From positions 248,001-312,000 of the forward strand of contig NW_026944383.1 of the NCBI RefSeq assembly GCF_033439725.1: a stretch of DNA of 64,000 bases, read 5' to 3'. Each line of letters starts with the position of its first letter. The first letter of the stretch is position 1. Of the stretch, positions 12,529 through 23,727 are shown one piece after another. The stretch comes from Neurospora tetraspora. Its lineage: Eukaryota; Ascomycota; Sordariomycetes; Sordariales; Sordariaceae. The notes beneath the pieces were generated by a model. The model worked only from the letters and a program-made list of their open reading frames with translations, was not told the DNA's origin and did not search any database. The translations under genes and the position numbers were made by a program.

Positions 12529-12533
12529 CCTTC
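12529..12533. repeat. target-site duplication CCTTC (right copy)
   Basis: Exact copy of 6407-6411, directly abutting the right LTR. Confidence 0.9.
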
Positions 12534-12702
12534 CTTGTCTATCCTACCGTACTATCCACAGAGCTGGATGTACCTACCCTAGTTTACCAGTTGTATCATC
12601 AAAAGACACTTTCCATCTTGATCCCAACTCAATTCCATCTTTCCATGCTCGTTCCACTTCCTCTCCTCCTATCCCCCCAACCAGCTTACCTCCTCTTACT
12701 TA

Positions 12703-12742
12703 TAGCTATATCCGTATACACAGTTAGCTATATCCGTATACA
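12703..12742. repeat. short tandem repeat, two 18-bp copies
   Basis: TAGCTATATCCGTATACA occurs at 12703-12720 and again at 12725-12742, a 22-bp period. It lies just beyond the stop of the small Cys-rich protein gene, probably in its 3' UTR. Confidence 0.8.
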
Positions 12743-12772
12743 GAATAACAGTATAAGTCCCACACTCCTATA

Positions 12773-13039
12773 CTAATATATGCTATAAGCATTAGCAGCA
12801 GACGCACGCGCAGTCATCTCCTCAGCCTTCCTCTTCCTCTCCTCAGCATCCTTCTTCCGCTGGCAGCTCGTGCAGATCTTGTCGGCTTTCTTGGTAACAT
12901 CCCTGCTGTCGGAGCTGGAGCTGGTGCTGCCGCAGTCGCCCCAGTTTGTTGCCTTTGTGCACGTCAGTTGCTCGGCTTGGGCGTCGACTACGCTGGAGCA
13001 GTCGGGACATTCGTAGTTGGTTCTTAGCATGCCGCACAT
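12773..13039 (-). CDS. small cysteine-rich fungal protein, 88 aa
   Basis: A single exon starting MCGMLRTNYECPDC. It has a CPDC pair near residue 12, single cysteines at about 27 and 36, a second CTSC pair near residue 57, then a charged Lys/Glu/Arg-rich helix-like C-terminus. Paired CxxC motifs in so small a protein suggest bound zinc. Short fungal proteins that begin MC and carry such pairs are common and uncharacterised; I know no function. No signal peptide is visible, so a secreted effector is unlikely. The gene ends only about 240 bp from the right LTR of the copia element, so its 3' flank was interrupted by the insertion or it survived beside it. Call supported by the ordered Cys motifs and ATG context; no homology search was possible. 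Confidence 0.6.
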   Translation of the reverse strand: MCGMLRTNYECPDCSSVVDAQAEQLTCTKATNWGDCGSTSSSSDSRDVTKKADKICTSCQRKKDAEERKRKAEEMTARASAANAYSIY

Positions 13040-14098
13040 TTTGGGTTATTGTTATTGGGATATAGAATCGAAGGGACTTCTGTGAACTTGTGGTGGTTGT
13101 TCTTGTTGGGCTTGGGTTGGTCGAATGCTGCTGTTGATGATGATGGTGATGCTAGAGAGGATATAACACCATTGGATAGATAGGAACCGGTTAAACTTAT
13201 ATCTTGGGAATTTGGAGCTGGAAGCTGGTCACATCTGAACACGATAGGCAGTATGCGTAAGGTATCACGGCTGTCTAGAACGTCCACATTGTCTAGAATG
13301 AAGCCGAACTACCGAGGCTTGGTGCCAAATGACCACCACAGTACTATCAAACATGCTTGTGAAGTCGTGATCTGGGTGGTATCCCTATCTGGCCGTCAAG
13401 GTCCATCTCATGAAGGATAGTTTGATCATATAACATGATAAAATCCGAGTGTCCTGCGCCAGATCACGAATCGTACGTTTTCAGCAATAAGTTTTCAGCA
13501 AAAAGTCGAAGACGATTCCACCGAAGAGAACAACCATGGTTGACAAGCACGGGAGAAATGATTGATTGTTTTGGGGTATCTTTTCTCTCTCAACTCCTCC
13601 CGTTCACTCACTTCTGTCGTCACCGCACCACTACACCTTACGCCCTGCGTAAGATGCAAGCAAGCAGAGCCCTTGACGGCGAGCCTTCTACACACTTGTA
13701 GTGTAGGCGCACAAGCGACGCATTTCTCTCCTCCGCTCATTGCTTCTGTGCTCGTCGTAAATCTTTACCATAAGCCCAGTTAAACGTGTTCTGAAAACCA
13801 AACAAAACCTCATAATAGCCTCCTAAATGATCCAGTGTCAAAAGTCCTCGAGTACCAAAACGGTAAAAGAAGCGAAAAAGAAGAAGAAAAAAATGCAAAA
13901 GTAACTGAGTTTTCCCATGCCGCTGTGTTGTCCATTCGCCAATTGCGCCTTGCTCAAATGAGCGAAAGAGTTTTTAGCATCCGTCACCGTCCATCTGACT
14001 TAAATCCACCAGGCAAAGGAGAGGTCCCGTTGGGGTCACCAGAACGCCGGGGGCACCGAATTAGAGAAGATGTGATAACCACTTTCGTGGTCGCCTTC
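13040..14098. other. intergenic, between small Cys-rich gene and zinc regulator
   Basis: No gene supported. It contains the upstream side of the small Cys-rich gene and the 3' side of the zinc regulator, with a purine-rich stretch near 13860-13900. Short open frames here have no recognisable motif. Confidence 0.45.
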
Positions 14099-16587
14099 TC
14101 ACTGGCTCCCCTCGTCACAAATCTCGGCAGACTCGTCCCTGAATACCGTAGGATCTGCGGATCCCTCTTTCGATGGGTAGTCAAAGTCAGCGGGCAGCGG
14201 AAGTTGGCTAGTGTAGATATCGACCACTCGGCCATCGACAATATCCTTCTGGTGCGTCTTCATGTGGCGGCGAAGCTGATCCTGGCGGTGGAAGTTGCGA
14301 CAGCAACCGCGCACATTGCAGTTAAAGCGACCCTTGACCTCGTGGGTACGCTTATGCTTGGACAAGTTGGAAGATTCGCTGAACTTCTTGCCGCAGATGG
14401 GGCATTGGAGCGGCTTCTCGCCTGAATGGACGCGCATGTGCATTGCTGAAAGAATGCTGGTCAGAATCCTGGGTAGACAAGACAGACTGCTCCTGTGATT
14501 AAACTTACTGAGGGCACTAGGATATCTAAAGGTCTTGAAGCAGATGTTGCATTCCAGCGGCTTTTGATCAGAGTGGATGTACATGTGCTGAGTCAAAGCC
14601 TGCTTTGCCGAGAATCCTTTGTGGCAGATCTTGCAGACATGCGGTTTATCTGTACACGTTAGAGATGATCACGAATAGCAAAGCGCATAACCACTTACGA
14701 CCAATATGCGTTTGCATATGCCTTTCGATCTTGCTCCTCTGCGGGAAGCCATGCACACCAGGGTGACTCCGGGGACAATCGTCCCAGGAGCAGAGAAACC
14801 CATAATTACCCTTGGATGCATGCTTGATGTGTACATTCGAAACATGGTCAAAGAGATCCCCCGCCTCTGTGAAAGTTTGGGCACAAAGTTTACCATTGTC
14901 CTCCCGCCATAGGCACTTGTGTTCGTCATTATCTCCATCCATCTTGTCACTGTAGCTGGTTTCCGACGTATCTGCGGATGAGCTGCGTGTATGGGAGGGC
15001 GACTGAGCCCGAGTCTTTGCCTCCGACACCGGTGTGAGGGGAGAAGGCGTGTTCATGGATGCTCCCGAATCAGATGTGTCGAGAGGAGTGGCTGGAGATA
15101 AGGATAATGCCTCGGTTGCTGCCAACGTTCCGCTACTCCGCACACCTCCAGAGCCAGGGATCAAGTTAGGTAGAGCGAGCTGGCCGTTACTGTTGTTGCT
15201 CTTGTTGGGCTCGGTATTCGTGAAATACGGCCTATGTTGTGTGTTGAAGTGCCTGATATACGCCTCAGGATCACTCGCCTCAAACCCACATTGCTGCAAG
15301 GCTTGACTTGCCTGAAAATTGCTAGCCACAGAGCTGTACTGACCAAACTGGGCGGCGTTGAAAGACACAGGAATATGGCAGTTAGGATAGTTCTGGGGAT
15401 CGTCTAACAGACAGGGCCGGGTGCAGTTTGACGACTCTCCATCTCCGTGAGCTGACAACAGATGACTCGTGATATTACCTAACGGGTTCGGAAGCCAGCT
15501 TGGAGACAGCAGAGATGTCTGCTGTGTGTTTCGAGAAAGACTTTGGTTCATGCCGTTCATGACTTGGTTCACTAAATCAGCGCGTGTGAGTTAGAACACA
15601 GACGGACAAGAGGAAAACGGGAAGTAATGGCGGCTTACTATTCTGGTTGAGACCATTGAGGCTGTTCATGTGGTTGAGGCTGTTCATGCCATTCATGTTG
15701 TTCATGTTGTTCATGTTGCTCATGCCACCCATGCCGTTCATGTTACCCATGCTGCCGATGTTGCTCATATGGTTCATGTTACCCATATTCGCCATACTGC
15801 CCATGCCACCCATACTGTTCATGCCGCCCATGCTGCTAAAGTTGAAGCTCTGGGTGAGCATGTCAGACCCATGATTAATGGATAAGAGCGCGGCGGCGCC
15901 GTCGACAAGATCGGAGGGGAAGGCCATGGAACGTTCGGGGCAGCTTTGGTCTACGCAGACGTCCTCGCCGTTGGCACACGCAACGTTAGTGCATTTGCCA
16001 GTCATGGCACACTCGCTATCGCAACAACTGTCCTCGGCGTTAGACTGGCAATCCTCTCCGCACTCCTGCATTGATCGCTGACTCTGATGACCCTGCCATT
16101 GGGACCAGGCACCGAATTGCTGCATGGGCATGAAGTCGTTTGATGTTATGTTGTGGGCGAAAAGGTCGACATCAGAAGTATCAAGCAAAGCATCCTGGCC
16201 ATTTATGTATCGCCGTGACCAGTGGCCGAGTGAATTGGCCGTAACTCCACGGTGGTTCGGGAACTGAGAGCCACCTTGATAGAGGCCAAGGACCTCGCAG
16301 TGATCAACACATAGATCATCGTGGGATTCGTAGCCGACGGTGTTGTTTGTGGGTATGCGAGAGCCATCGTGGGCCGTCGAAGAAGATATCTGGGGTGTTG
16401 GATTGGAGGAGAGCGGTGTGTGTCGTTGACGGGAGGAGTCCATCAAGTACTGAAAGCGAAGGTCGAGAGAACCGTGATGGCCATGGTTGTGGCTCTGGCT
16501 TTGGCTCTGACTCTGGCTGTGATTCGCGGGCCGGTGGCCGAAGTGGCCGTCCATGTCGCTCCGGGAATCGTGATGGTCAGGGCGCAT
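14099..16587 (-). CDS. zinc-responsive C2H2 transcription factor, ZafA/Zap1 type
   Basis: Nuclear activator expected to induce zinc uptake genes under zinc shortage. Exons (minus strand) 16587-15639, 15571-14699, 14649-14509 and 14445-14099 join in frame to 769 aa. The C-terminal 240 residues hold a run of C2H2 fingers: two atypical ones (CLWRE...H, CSWDDC...H), then classical fingers CKIC, CNIC, CPIC and a last CNVRGCC finger with linkers such as SGEKPLQC. This order and the SESSNLSKH finger match Zap1/ZafA. A cysteine cluster at about residues 174-215 (CQSNAEDSCCDSECAMTGKC) matches the metal-sensing activation region of that family. Residues about 250-325 are an unusual Met/Asn/Gly tract. 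The His/Ser/Gln-rich N-terminus is low complexity. Three CAAGGT hexamers lie upstream. A different C2H2 regulator is possible but less likely. Confidence 0.85.
15640..15840. repeat. degenerate coding repeat (Met/Asn/Gly codons)
   Basis: Imperfect short tandem units of the type GTTCATG/CCCATG on the + strand, encoding repeated MNxMxx and MGxM on the minus strand within the zinc regulator. Units vary in length between 6 and 15 bases, so the tract probably evolves by slippage. Confidence 0.8.
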
Positions 16588-18866
16588 AGCGGCGTGCTTC
16601 GGAATTTGGTAAAGTCAGGGGAGCCCGGGAGACGTCATCGATACAGAGTCAGAATGTCGAAGAAACTGTCGCTCCGGGTGGTTACTCGCACCAAGGTTTG
16701 GTGTCTTTCCACCTCGTCGCCCAGAAGGAAAAAAAACAAGGCGACGTGAATGGGGGCGTGAAAATGAAGACAGTTGCAAAATCAAGTACTGTACGGCAAG
16801 ATAATCCGACCGTGTTGGTAGTAGCGAGGACGGGACTGGCTAGCGGCTAGCGGCTACCGTATGGGGTTCGGGTATGGAGACGCTGAGAGACCTGAGAGAA
16901 CGAGAGCGGCTCCGGTCCGGATGGGCGAAAGCTTGGTCAGCCCCGAGTTCTGAGCGGCGGACACGGCGATCCGACCGAAGAAGAATGGGCTTTTGTGGAC
17001 GAGTGCCGGAGAGAATTGAGCGGAAGCAGTGCCGGGCTCGCCAGTCTAGATTCTTGGTCGAGACGGGTGATGGTGGTCTGTCGAGTGAGAATGGCTGGAT
17101 GGAAGGTGACAGTGGATTGAAAGCTGCTCCTGGTGGGTGAGAACCTTGATGGCCTTGGGTCCTTGGGCCCTGCTTCTGGCTGGGGCGACCGGCGAGGGGT
17201 GCGTGCGTCTTTACGTCCTCTGGATTTTTTTTGGGGTCGACCTAGGGTTCAGGTTGGTGCGCAGGGCAGACGAAAGACAGATTGAGCTCGGACGCGAATT
17301 GAACAAAGGGCACCATCAAGGTACCACAGTGAGGGGAGTCGAAATGCAAATGGTGGACAAGTGGAAGGCGCGACCTGTGATGCTCAATTGCTCTGTCCAG
17401 GTAAGCTTTTTTGCTGCATCAATTTTTTTCGCGCTGGGAGCGGAGTTCGGCCCAGAAAATGCTGTCACCAAAAGTGCGCACCCTGCCCTTGCCTTTTGCA
17501 TTCACCATCCTGCATCCTCGCTGACTGGCTGCTTCCACTTGCCACGGCAGTTTCCGACAGCGAGGTCCTCGCGGCTAGAGGCACCCAGGAACCGCACTGC
17601 GGAACATTGGCAAACGGTTTTCATTGTTCCAATCCATCTCTTGCGCGGATGATGCACCAACCAAAGGAGAGGACCACATGTTTCTACAGGCTGCTAAAAA
17701 CTGGTGCTCACAGGGGCAGCACCGTAGCCCTTGTCTCAAAGATGCACCTGAGAGATTATTAGGAGCACAGCATGCAGTGGAATGTTCGGTATCGTGATAC
17801 CGAGTGTCTACAAGCTCTTCGCCCAATGGGAACCTGAACGGGTATGTAAAATCCTCAAATCATCCCATCTCGGATTTGCAGAATGCCTCCGCGGCTCAGC
17901 CCGTCCTGCAAAACGTACAGTACCTCAGTAGACATAAGGTGGGGGAGCAAATGTCTGTGCGCAAAAAAGCCCTTGAAACTTGGAACGGATTGAAGTCTTG
18001 GCTGCCCTCAGATTCCTATCTTCTTATGGTGACATGCCTAAGTGTATAGCCAGCATCAATATCAAGCATGTCCAGCGGGCATCACCCGGCCCCACGGAGC
18101 CCCGCCTGCCCCGGGCCATTGTCAAGTTCATGATCACGGTCCGTCCCGGCATCGAAAACGTGTTCTTCTTCCACTTTCTTTACCACGTGATAAAATGATC
18201 GAGGGTCTACCGCTATCTATTCATCTCAGCCAAGCACGCGGGCCTCGCTATCACTTCTCCTCTAGCGTCGTCAGCTCTCCATTAAGTCGTCAGGGCATCG
18301 ATAGCGGTTACTACGACTTCACCTTTCATAGGTCAAATCACTGGAACTCAAGCCAAAGCAACGGGTTTTTGAAAACTGTAAACGGTACAATTCGTCATAT
18401 CATCACTGACCGAAAGCCATCCTTGCCGAAAAAGAGCAACAAAGTTTATCATAGTATTCAAGTTACTGACCAGCCCTTGAGAGTTTTGATTGTGCCCAGC
18501 CAGGATATTTTATCTCATTCGTGGCTCAGGGCCGTGTGACGCTCGGGATACCAGGGGACCAAGACCACCAAGACCGCTACCGAAGAGCCAACGACCTCAA
18601 CCGTTGTCCGCATCTCATCATCAACTCCATGATCCACATTCCACCACGATTCTCAAACAAATAACATGATCCATCTATATACTTGAATTCTTCATCGCAC
18701 CGACGCAAAACCAACTGCCCATAGTTTAAAAACCGAGAGTTATCAATTCCATTCTCCGCGCAATTCCGAACCGCGAGGTTGATCACCAGGTAGCACCTGT
18801 CTATCTACATTCTCGTGCCGAAGGGAATACTATCAACAAAAATAAGAACAAGAATAAGAAGAAAAA
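16588..18866. other. long divergent intergenic region
   Basis: 2.3 kb between the divergently transcribed zinc regulator and the myristoylated-protein gene. No coding region is supported: the open frames of up to about 170 codons have no motifs and no consistent splice structure. A region this long probably holds both promoters and a long 5' leader for the regulator. Confidence 0.5.
16692..17322. promoter_or_regulatory. candidate zinc-response hexamers upstream of the zinc regulator
   Basis: CAAGGT occurs at 16692-16697 and 17317-17322, and its complement ACCTTG at 17143-17148. CAAGGT is, from memory, the core reported for Aspergillus ZafA sites. About one copy would be expected by chance in 2.3 kb counting both strands, so three is only mild enrichment. 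Autoregulation is inference. Confidence 0.25.
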
Positions 18867-19500
18867 ATGGGAAATTGCTTCAGCAAGGGCTCCGGATCCG
18901 GGAACTTCCGAGGCGAAGGCCGCGTTCTAGGTGGCAGTGGCAGCGCCACTACTCCGGCGGCGGCGGCGCGTCCGGCACCAGCAACAGCCGGCGGCGGATA
19001 CGGGACTGTCAACCCACCCACATCCGCCCCGGTACCACCAAGGGCGACGACGACGGCGGCGACCACCACCGGCGGCAGGACTCTCGGAGGGACAGAAACA
19101 GAAGGAGGAGGAAGTAATGACCCAAAGAGCAAAGCCGCTCAAGCAGCTATGGTTCGTTTCCCCTCCGTCCCCCCCCAACTCCAATCCCATCTCATCGCAT
19201 CCCATCCCGTCGTTCCTTCTCTCATCTCTTGTATCCCGGGATGGAAGTTAACAACCCACCCAATCACTCCCTCACCACTGACTCATCACTTACTTACCAC
19301 TCACTGACCCCAACTGCACACACTAATAAACAACACTGCAGGCTCGATTCCAAAAAGATCAAGGGTCAGGTGCCGACCTCTCCAAGAAGTTGCGAGCGCA
19401 AAAGGGCATGACGCGTGACGCGCTGCTTAAGGAGGAGAGTGAGCGGGAGAGGGCGAGGAGGGCGGCTGAGCAAGCTGCAGAGGCGAGGACTTATAACTAA
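18867..19500 (+). CDS. small N-myristoylation-motif protein, 147 aa
   Basis: Exons 18867-19151 and 19342-19500, in frame. The N-terminus MGNCFSKGS is a textbook N-myristoylation signal (Gly2, Ser6) with a cysteine at position 4 that could be palmitoylated, so the protein probably sits on the plasma membrane or endomembranes. The middle is low-complexity Gly/Ala/Pro/Thr. The last 52 residues (ARFQKDQGSGADLSKKLRAQ onward) form a charged, helix-like block ending EQAAEARTYN, likely the conserved core. The donor reads GTTCGT, not the common GTAAGT, but the acceptor CTGCAG is good and the second exon has no alternative reading. I do not recognise a named family and assign no function. Confidence 0.65.
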
Positions 19501-19994
19501 GTAGGATGATTGTTTGATGAGGCACGAGTGATTGTCGGGAGGGTCGGATGATGGTTGGGTTGGTTCGCTGGTTAGGCGGTGCGTGGTGCTTTGGGATGAT
19601 GATTTGCATATGGTGGTTGATGGTGGCTCACGAGGGACATGTTGATGTTATAACTGGATGGTTTTGTTTTTCTCTTTTCACCTTTTTCTTGTCATCCTTT
19701 TCATTTTCGGTTGTATATATTCTCGCCTCTGGTGTTGATCTAAAGCATGGACAGCACACATATTTCATCGATCAAAGACGCAACAATTGTGAATATTGTG
19801 TGTAGAACACTGGATGTGTCAATCTATAATGTATTTATGCGCAACGACCTGATCGTAGATATACTATGTCGCCAACCACCACCTCTTCGCACGTGTGTAC
19901 ATACGTCACCTTAATCATGTATCAAATCGTCCAAAAACCCATCATTTGAAAAGCTAACCTATACACTTCAAACACCCATCGTTTTTCCAGTCTA
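19501..19994. other. convergent intergenic region
   Basis: 494 bp between the stops of the myristoylated-protein gene and prp5; only 3' UTR-like sequence, T-rich around 19660-19720. Nothing else seen. Confidence 0.5.
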
Positions 19995-22900
19995 TCACGT
20001 AATCGTGTATCTACCGCTAGCAGGAGCACGGCTCTCGGCATCAGCTGCCGCCATCGTGCCCTCCCTGAGCAGACGAGTAAGCTCCGACAGCGCGTTGCCA
20101 ACGACAACCTCGGTATCACCCTCAATGAGAATGTACAGCTTCGGCTCTTGACCAGGACCTGGCTCCTTTCCGGGCGGGTAATAGTTGCCCTTTGTGGTGA
20201 TCGATGTTCCCGTGGCTTCGAGGATCTTGGCAACGTTCGTACGGTTGGTGACGGCCCAACGAGCCTTCTGGGGGAAGTCGTTGATTTCGAGGGTGGCGTG
20301 GAACGCGCCCGCGTCGGGACCCTTGTTGTCGATGGGCTGACCAGGCCGGAGCTGACCAGCTCGGGCGAGACGAGCGTTGATCTCGCTGATGGCGGACGCC
20401 GCCTTGTCGAGAGCTCCTCCGCTCTTACCGCTGCTTGCGTGATGCCCGGCCTTGACGGCACCCGCGGGGATGGCGTGCTTGTCCTCCGTCTCCGCCTTGG
20501 AGGCATCGCGCGAGACAATGGCAGATACAGCAGACTGGATGGCAACCTTGGTCTTGTCCTTCTTCTCGCCATCTTCTGCAGGGGCGTCTTCCTTGACATC
20601 GTCCTCTTCGCCTTCCGCCTTGTGGGTCTTGCGTTCACGCATGCGAGCGGCCTCACGGTCTTTGTCGAGCTTCTCAAGACCCTTTCCGCCAAACCCACTA
20701 GCGTCCTTGGCTTTACCAGCCTTGACCTTCTCCTTCCATGCCTTGCGCATTTCATTCAGACGGTCTGGAACGGGTTGGCCGCTCTGCTCCAACGCTTTGG
20801 CAATGCCAGATGCGCAATTCTCCTGCTCTTCGGTGATAAAGGTGACTGCCGTGCCCGTGTTACCGGCGCGTCCAGTACGCCCGGCGCGGTGGACGTAGTC
20901 TTCCAAGTGATTAGGCGCATCGTAATTGATGACGAGTTTCAACTGCTTGACGTCCAGACCACGGGCCGCAATTGAGGTTGCAATGAGGATGGGGCACACA
21001 CCCTTCTTGAAATCAGAAATGGTCGAGTTTCGGTCCTCTTGGTCTTTACCTCCATGGATAGACATGCAACCGTAGCCGCGCCGCAAGAGTTCGCGTAAGA
21101 GATCGTCAGCCTTTTCTTGCCTCTCCACGAAGATCAACGAACGGACATCGTCGTCGTCCGCATAAAGCTCTCCCAGGAGTTCTAGCAGACGGTTGAACTT
21201 CTTACCCTCGTCCATGACCTCAACGATCTGTGTGATCTCGGGTGCTACAACACTGCGTCCACCCACGGTGATCTCGACAGGGTCACGCAGGACCTTCTTG
21301 GTTAACGCGTCGATAATCCTGGGCATGGTGGCAGAAAAGAGGATAGTCTGGCGATCTGGGCGGACGTTGTTGAAGATTTTCATGACCTGGGGTTCAAAAC
21401 CCATGTCGAACATTCGATCAGCCTCGTCAAGGACTAGATAAGTAGCGCGCTTGAGGTTTGTTACACGTCCTCCGTTGGCCGCAAGAAGATCGATTAGGCG
21501 ACCTGGTGTGGCTACGATGATCTCAGCACCGCGCTTCAACTCAGCAATCTGATCCTTAATGGCGTTTCCGCCATAAGCAGCGACAACGCGAAGCTTGAGA
21601 GCCTTTGCAAATGGTTGCAAGTCCGAGTAAATTTGCGTGCAGAGCTCTCTGGTCGGGGTCATGATAAGCGCAATTGCACCATCATCGCCGGTAACTGGGT
21701 CTTGATCCTTGACATGGCGGAGCATCGGCAGGGCAAAAGCCATTGTCTTACCAGATCCCGTCTTTGCAACACCGATCACGTCACGCCCTGACATAATGAC
21801 AGGCAGGGCTTGCATCTGAATCGGCGTAGGCTTTTCATACCCAAGGCTCTCGATAGTATCGAGAATGGGACGGGTGAGGCCGCACTGAGACCACTTCTGA
21901 ACGGGCTTGGGGATGTTCTTCCCGGACACTTTGATGCCATCAAGCTCCAGGCGTAACTCCGCCAGTTCTTCTTCGCTCATTTGACTTAGCTCATATGGCT
22001 CAACCCAGAAGTTCTTCCGGATAGGATTCAGGTCAAGCTTGCTGTAGTCGATCGTGGGGATATCCTTCTTCTTCTTTTTGGAAGCCATAGCGAGAATGGA
22101 AGTAGGGTCGGTCCCATCTGCCTCATAGCCGTAGTCATCATCACTGAAGTAGGCCTCGGGCGGGGTATTGCCCTTTTTCTCGGTCCGCGTATCAACCTTG
22201 GATTGCACCTCCTCGCCAGAGGCTGTCTGCTCAAGTCCAGCCATAAAGGCATCGAGTGGGTCGACTTCGTCGTCTACATCCATCGCTGTCGGATTTTGCG
22301 CCACAGGCTCGGTTGTAGCCTCCACACTGGGAGGGACACTGTCGATTTCCATGGCAATGCTCTCTTTCTGAATCTGCTCCTCACGCCGCTCGCGCAGCAA
22401 CCGTTGGGCTTCAGCGCGGTCCTCCTCGGTGCCGGCAAGGAGTACGTCGAAATCCTTCTCCGCGTCTTCCGCCACATCATCGTCCGCGTATGGGGTGTCG
22501 TCAGCATTCTCGAGGGCCAAATCAGGGAGTTTGACAAGCTTGCGCTTGATGATCTCTTCATCGCCCATGTCGATTTTCCGTTTGGTTGTCGATTTGAGGG
22601 CATCGGTGGCCTTGTTGAAGCCGAATGTACTAATGGGCCTTCCAGTTTGAAGTAAGCCTGCTTTCCCTGATGCGGCAACTTTGCCCTGGACGGCTGTACT
22701 CGCCGCCACCGCCGCAGCACCTACTTTCACATCACCTAGCTTCACGTCGCCTAACCTCACCGGGGAACTGGCACGCGCTGGTTTAGCATTCCGCGCAATG
22801 GCTTTGGGATCAAACTTGCCGACATAGGGAGCAGGGGTTGCCGGGGACTCGGCGGCTGCCGGGCTCGCAGGCGCAGGGCTGTTAGCACCGCTGCCAACTA

Positions 22901-23727
22901 CGGCGCCACTGGCCCTCTGATCCATCTCTAAGAAGAGTTTCCTAGTGAGCCCAGCGGTGACGTCTGCTTCCTTTGCCTCCTTAAGCGCGTGCTTTTGCTT
23001 CATCGCTTGAAGTTTTCGTAGTCGTTCAGCCTTCTTCTCCGCCTCTGTTTGCGGTTGGGTTGGTGTAGACTTAGCTGGCTACATAATGCAGTTGCGTCAG
23101 TGAACAGTCCGGAAAAGGGGATGCTTATTTGTAGAGTCCTCCAGAACGTACCTCGTTTTCCTTGACTGTTGTGCTGCCTGGCTTCGGCTGGTCGCGTGCT
23201 CGAACGTCATCACGACGATGTGAGGATGATTCAGCAGTGCCTTCGCGACGGGCTCGAGCCCGATCCCGAGAGTCGTCTCGCCGGGGGCGGTACTCCCGGT
23301 CCAGATCCCGACTTCGGTCCCTACGCCGGTCTGGGGAACGAAGCCTGTCCGGACCTCTATCGCGTGATCGACGGCGGTCACCATCACGACGTGAGCCGCG
23401 ATAGTAGTCGTCATCTCGGCGGTCTATAGATCGATCCCTACGACGATAAGAGTCGCGGTCCCTTCCATCTCGTCCACGGTCGCGATCCCGGTCGCGATAT
23501 CGGCGCTGCATGGACATCACACGTGTCAGCCATTGGGGTTCTTGGGAGCAGCACGACACCGGGAGTCGGGGAAACGGTTGACTTACGTCTATGGGGCTGC
23601 GAGAACGGCGGCGGTGGTCGACAGGGCCATCGCGACGGTCGCGGTCACGGCGGTCGTCATCTTTTCGTTTTCTCGCAGAGAGACTTCCTGCAGGAGATGG
23701 TGAGCGCGAGTCCCTGAGCCGAGCCAT
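19995..23727 (-). CDS. prp5: pre-mRNA splicing ATP-dependent RNA helicase Prp5
   Basis: DEAD-box ATPase that remodels U2 snRNP and proofreads the branch-site helix during prespliceosome assembly in the nucleus. Exons (minus) 23727-23587, 23505-23152 and 23078-19995 give 1192 aa, a normal length for fungal Prp5. Residues 1-160 are an Arg/Ser/Asp-rich RS-like region. An acidic linker precedes the helicase core, which shows the Q-motif region, AKTGSGKT near 600, DEAD near 714, SAT near 743 and [10 protein letters not shown] near 892. The C-terminal extension contains the Prp5/DDX46 block [16 protein letters not shown], which separates it from other DEAD-box families. All helicase motifs are intact. 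It is divergent from the mitochondrial HMG-box gene. Confidence 0.95.

Noticed and set aside
13835-14425. 196-codon plus-strand frame
   Set aside because: Overlaps the zinc-finger exons of the minus-strand regulator, which explain the sequence; no motif of its own.
20148-20975. 275-codon plus-strand frame within prp5
   Set aside because: Antisense shadow of the conserved helicase C-terminal region.
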